Positions 61,699 through 64,000 of a DNA stretch of 64,000 bases are shown in pieces. A program made the translations under genes and the position numbers. The DNA is taken from assembly GCF_019802055.1 (NCBI RefSeq), contig NZ_JAHVHW010000007.1:744001-808000 (forward strand), read 5' to 3'. The first letter of the stretch is position 1. Each line of letters opens with the position of its first letter. The DNA comes from Ferrimonas balearica (GTDB taxonomy: Bacteria; Pseudomonadota; Gammaproteobacteria; Enterobacterales; Shewanellaceae). The notes beneath the pieces were generated by a model. It was not told the origin of the DNA. It saw only the letters and a list, made by a program, of their open reading frames with translations, and searched no databases.

Positions 61699-62243
61699 TG
61701 ACTATCAAGCGTTCAGCGATCTTATCCACCCTGTGTCTGGCCAGCCTGGTATTGACGGGGTGCGCAGAGTCGGCGGACAGCGCCGTCACGCCTGAGCCCG
61801 CTGCTGCCCCGACCATCGTGGGCGGACAGCAACCCTTACCGCCGCCGGTGGTGGTACCCGATAACGGAGAGGAGCACGCTGTGCTGGCAACATTGCAGAC
61901 ATCCCCTGAGTGGTCTCGTGAGGTCGCCGGGCAGGTAGCGCTGGTACTCACCAACGACGGCACCACCGCTGCGCGGTACACCATCGCTTCCGGCATGCTG
62001 GCGGACTTTGTGCTGTCCCAGGGGAAACAGGTTTACTGGCGTTACTCTCAGGAGATGATGTTCACTCAGGCACTGACCGAATTGAACCTGGCACCGGGTG
62101 AAACCCGCACCATCCGGGTGCAGGTTTCGGCGTCCAGTCTGGGTAAACTGAAGCCGGGTCAATATCAGATCAGTGCGATGCTGAATACCCACCCTATGGG
62201 GGCCGGACCGGTGATCAAACCGGTCTCCATCACCCTGAAGTAA
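61698..62243 (+). CDS. BsuPI-domain lipoprotein
   Basis: 181-aa lipoprotein with lipobox LVLTGC. After a Pro-rich stretch it has a single immunoglobulin-like domain: VALVLTNDGTTAARYTIASGMLADFVLSQGKQVYWRYSQEMMFTQALTELNLAPGETRTIRV, like the BsuPI proteinase-inhibitor fold. The start overlaps the previous stop (TGATG), so translation is coupled to the AsmA gene. Function unknown. Confidence 0.78.
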   Translation: MTIKRSAILSTLCLASLVLTGCAESADSAVTPEPAAAPTIVGGQQPLPPPVVVPDNGEEHAVLATLQTSPEWSREVAGQVALVLTNDGTTAARYTIASGMLADFVLSQGKQVYWRYSQEMMFTQALTELNLAPGETRTIRVQVSASSLGKLKPGQYQISAMLNTHPMGAGPVIKPVSITLK

Positions 62244-62250
62244 TCCGTTA

Positions 62251-62949
62251 TCAGAACAGCTGAATTGCCGCCCAAACGCCGTAGATCACCACGGCGGGAA
62301 GGGCGGCAATCAACAGTGCCTGTCCGGAGGCAATCTGGGTCCAGGCCCGGATCCCACTGTAATAGAGCCAGATTTTCCACGGCAGCAACAGAGAGAAAGA
62401 CTCGCTGAAGGTGTACCAGTCGTGGGTTATGGAAAGGCCCAACAGACGGTTCAGGCTCACCGGCGCCAGTATGCCGGGTGAGATCTCCCCTGAACTGATC
62501 AGCAACATCACCAGCGCGACCAGCATCGGCACCACCAGCACCAGGTTGCACCACCAGGTCATTCCGAACCAGTCACCAAATCCCTGCACATTGTTGTCAT
62601 CAACCAGCGTGACCTTACTCAGATAGAACCCCATCAGGGCATTGGCGATGATCAGCCCCAGTATCCCCGTACTTAACTGTGCGACAAGTACCCGTCCGGA
62701 CGTCATCTCCGCCAGCACGGTGGCGCGGTCCTTAGAGGGCAGGTCAGCCAGCATGGGCTGCAGATACTCAGACTGATACCAGCCCCAGTCCACCTTGTTG
62801 AAAAAGAGCCACTGCAGGGCGGCGAAGCTCAGCACCAGGGCAAGAAAGGGCCACCATGATGCGCCTTTTCGGGATTTTAGTTCGGAAAAAACCGGATAAG
62901 GCTGCCAAAGAACCCGCCACAGCGCCTGAGGAAGAAAGGGGGAATTCAT
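62251..62949 (-). CDS. Yip1-family membrane protein
   Basis: 232-aa polytopic protein with a soluble N-terminal part (LWRVLWQPYPVFSELKSRKGASWW) and about five hydrophobic segments (PFLALVLSFAALQWLFF, LSTGILGLIIANALMGFYL, CNLVLVVPMLVALVMLLIS, LLIAALPAVVIYGVWAAI). The plan resembles the YIP1/DUF1282 family; the role in bacteria is unclear. Convergent with the BsuPI gene, with seven bases between stops. Confidence 0.7.
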   Translation of the reverse strand: MNSPFLPQALWRVLWQPYPVFSELKSRKGASWWPFLALVLSFAALQWLFFNKVDWGWYQSEYLQPMLADLPSKDRATVLAEMTSGRVLVAQLSTGILGLIIANALMGFYLSKVTLVDDNNVQGFGDWFGMTWWCNLVLVVPMLVALVMLLISSGEISPGILAPVSLNRLLGLSITHDWYTFSESFSLLLPWKIWLYYSGIRAWTQIASGQALLIAALPAVVIYGVWAAIQLF

Positions 62950-63077
62950 AACTTACATCCTTGTTTTATCGACGTTTTGCCATGGTAAAAGGGAATTTGC
63001 TCAAGGTGTATACTTTTCACGTCACGAACCTGTTAGCTTGAGCCCACTAATCCATCGGCCGAACAGGAAGATCGACC

Positions 63078-63908
63078 ATGATTGAGATACGTGGTTTGCG
63101 CAAGCGTTTCGCCATCCACAATCCCAAAGCCGCTGCTGAGCAGGAGGGGGAACCGGATCCCCGTCAGCGCGGACGCTTTTTTCATTCGGTAGAGTCGGTG
63201 CATCTGCGCTGCGAACCCGGCCAGGTAGTTGGTCTGGTTGGCCCCAACGGCGCGGGCAAAACCACCACCCTTCGCCTGCTGTCCGGGGTTCTGAAACCGG
63301 ACGAGGGTGAGGTGCTGATCAACGGCGAGGACCTCCATCAATGTGGTGAGTCCGTGCGCCGGAAGATCGGCTTTATCTCCGCCACCACTGCGTTGTATGA
63401 GCGCCTGTCGGTGGAGGAAAACCTGCTCTATTTCGCTCGACTTTATGGCCTGAGCAAAGCAGAAAGCCTCGCCCGCGTCGAGGCGCTGTGTGAACAACTG
63501 GACCTGAGCCAGTTTCGCCACCGTCGGCTGATGGACCTCTCCTCCGGCATGAAGCAGCGCACCAATATTGCCCGTGCGGTGATCCATAACCCCTCTGTCA
63601 TCATCTTTGACGAGCCCACCACCGGGCTGGACATCATGTCCACCGAAACCGTTCTGAACTTTATCCAGCTTCAACGGGACGCGGGATTGCCGGTGATCTT
63701 CTCTACGCACCATATTGAAGAGGTCAGCCTGCTGTGTGACCGACTCTCGGTGATCGTGCAGGGACACACCCGCTTTGATGGGCCGCTGGACCAGTTTGCC
63801 GGAACCCGGGATACCGCCGCCATCCGCCACCGTTTTATGTCACTGTGTCAGCCTGAAAGTGCTGCCGTCATGGAGGAGGCCGCTGATGATTGCGCTGATC
63901 TGGCTTAA
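63078..63908 (+). CDS. natA: ABC transporter ATPase, NatA-like
   Basis: 276-aa ABC ATPase. Walker A GPNGAGKT, signature LSSGMKQR and Walker B VIIFDEPTTGLD are intact, with VIFSTHHIEEV after. The close coupling to a permease with a NatB-like start suggests a sodium or drug exporter of the NatAB type, but the substrate cannot be read from the sequence. An AGGAAG precedes the ATG; the permease gene overlaps its last 23 bases. Confidence 0.85.
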   Translation: MIEIRGLRKRFAIHNPKAAAEQEGEPDPRQRGRFFHSVESVHLRCEPGQVVGLVGPNGAGKTTTLRLLSGVLKPDEGEVLINGEDLHQCGESVRRKIGFISATTALYERLSVEENLLYFARLYGLSKAESLARVEALCEQLDLSQFRHRRLMDLSSGMKQRTNIARAVIHNPSVIIFDEPTTGLDIMSTETVLNFIQLQRDAGLPVIFSTHHIEEVSLLCDRLSVIVQGHTRFDGPLDQFAGTRDTAAIRHRFMSLCQPESAAVMEEAADDCADLA

Positions 63909-64000
63909 GGAGATCCGCGAGGTTTTGCGGGATAAGAAAACCCTGTGGTTCGTGGTGCTGTTTCCCACTGTGGTGCTGCCAGCCCTGATGGGCGGCGCCA
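63886..64000 (+). CDS. ABC transporter permease, N-terminal part (runs off the window)
   Basis: The first 38 codons read MIALIWLKEIREVLRDKKTL then WFVVLFPTVVLPALMGGA, a cytoplasmic helix and first membrane segment typical of NatB/ABC-2 permeases. GGAGGAGG is seven nt upstream of the ATG, within natA. The rest is outside the window. Confidence 0.85.
   Translation, partial: MIALIWLKEIREVLRDKKTLWFVVLFPTVVLPALMGGA

Overview
The window is a dense, high-GC chromosomal stretch from a gammaproteobacterium. Gene content and order recall Alteromonadales close to Shewanella and Ferrimonas: mltD-gloB-yafS-like-rnhA-dnaQ, fldA-ybfE-DUF2788-ybfF divergent from seqA-pgm, alaA-yfbR-dGTPase, and a phrB cluster. 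The high GC and the mixture of families make Ferrimonas my best guess, but this is inference from recognised families, not a database match.

Layout. 0-7 kb: the 5' part of a katG with a signal peptide, then mltD, gloB, a methyltransferase, rnhA, dnaQ and a membrane-anchored TIGR03503-like protein. 7.0-7.8 kb: three identical tRNA-Asp genes interleaved with two tRNA-Asp 3'-end derivatives. 8-13 kb: a GST-like protein, a small membrane protein and pstSCAB behind a Pho box. 13-30 kb: mostly housekeeping genes (MarC-type membrane protein, DUF4397 lipoprotein, dGTPase, yfbR, alaA, fldA, ybfE, ybfF, seqA, pgm, SIMPL protein, two GNATs, peroxiredoxin, ylqF, msrA, astE). 30.5-34.3 kb: branched-chain 2-oxo acid dehydrogenase E1 alpha, E1 beta and E2. 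34.4-36.0 kb: a small membrane protein and an L,D-transpeptidase.

36.6-49.5 kb holds a complete Tad (tight adherence) Flp-pilus locus in one direction: flp, tadV, an extra AAA+ ATPase gene, rcpC, rcpA, a 93-aa lipoprotein, tadG-like, tadE, tadF, tadZ, tadA, tadB, tadC, tadD. A prepilin peptidase matures Flp, the secretin and RcpC form the outer-membrane channel, TadZ/A/B/C form the inner-membrane motor and platform, and TadE/F/G are minor pilins.

49.6-53.8 kb: nadA, a CHAD protein, then the most unusual part of the window. Two tRNA-Ser(GGA) genes are each followed by repeats with a period of exactly 174 nt. Each repeat carries a CCCCGAAGGGG hairpin, the last 19 nt of the tRNA gene region, a Rho-independent terminator and a REP-like palindrome. 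A macrodomain gene sits between the two arrays, and a third tRNA-Ser copy survives only as its first 21 nt behind an intact promoter. The arrangement resembles the rtT repeats of the E. coli tyrT operon. The tRNA-Asp locus shows a similar but non-tandem pattern, so tRNA 3'-tail elements seem to have formed at two unrelated tRNAs here.

53.8-64 kb: aspA, small proteins, a photolyase cluster (DUF523/DUF1722, phrB, NTF2-like, DUF2878, Trp-rich protein), rraA, an AsmA-family protein, a BsuPI-like lipoprotein, a Yip1-like protein and the start of a NatAB-type ABC exporter that runs off the edge.
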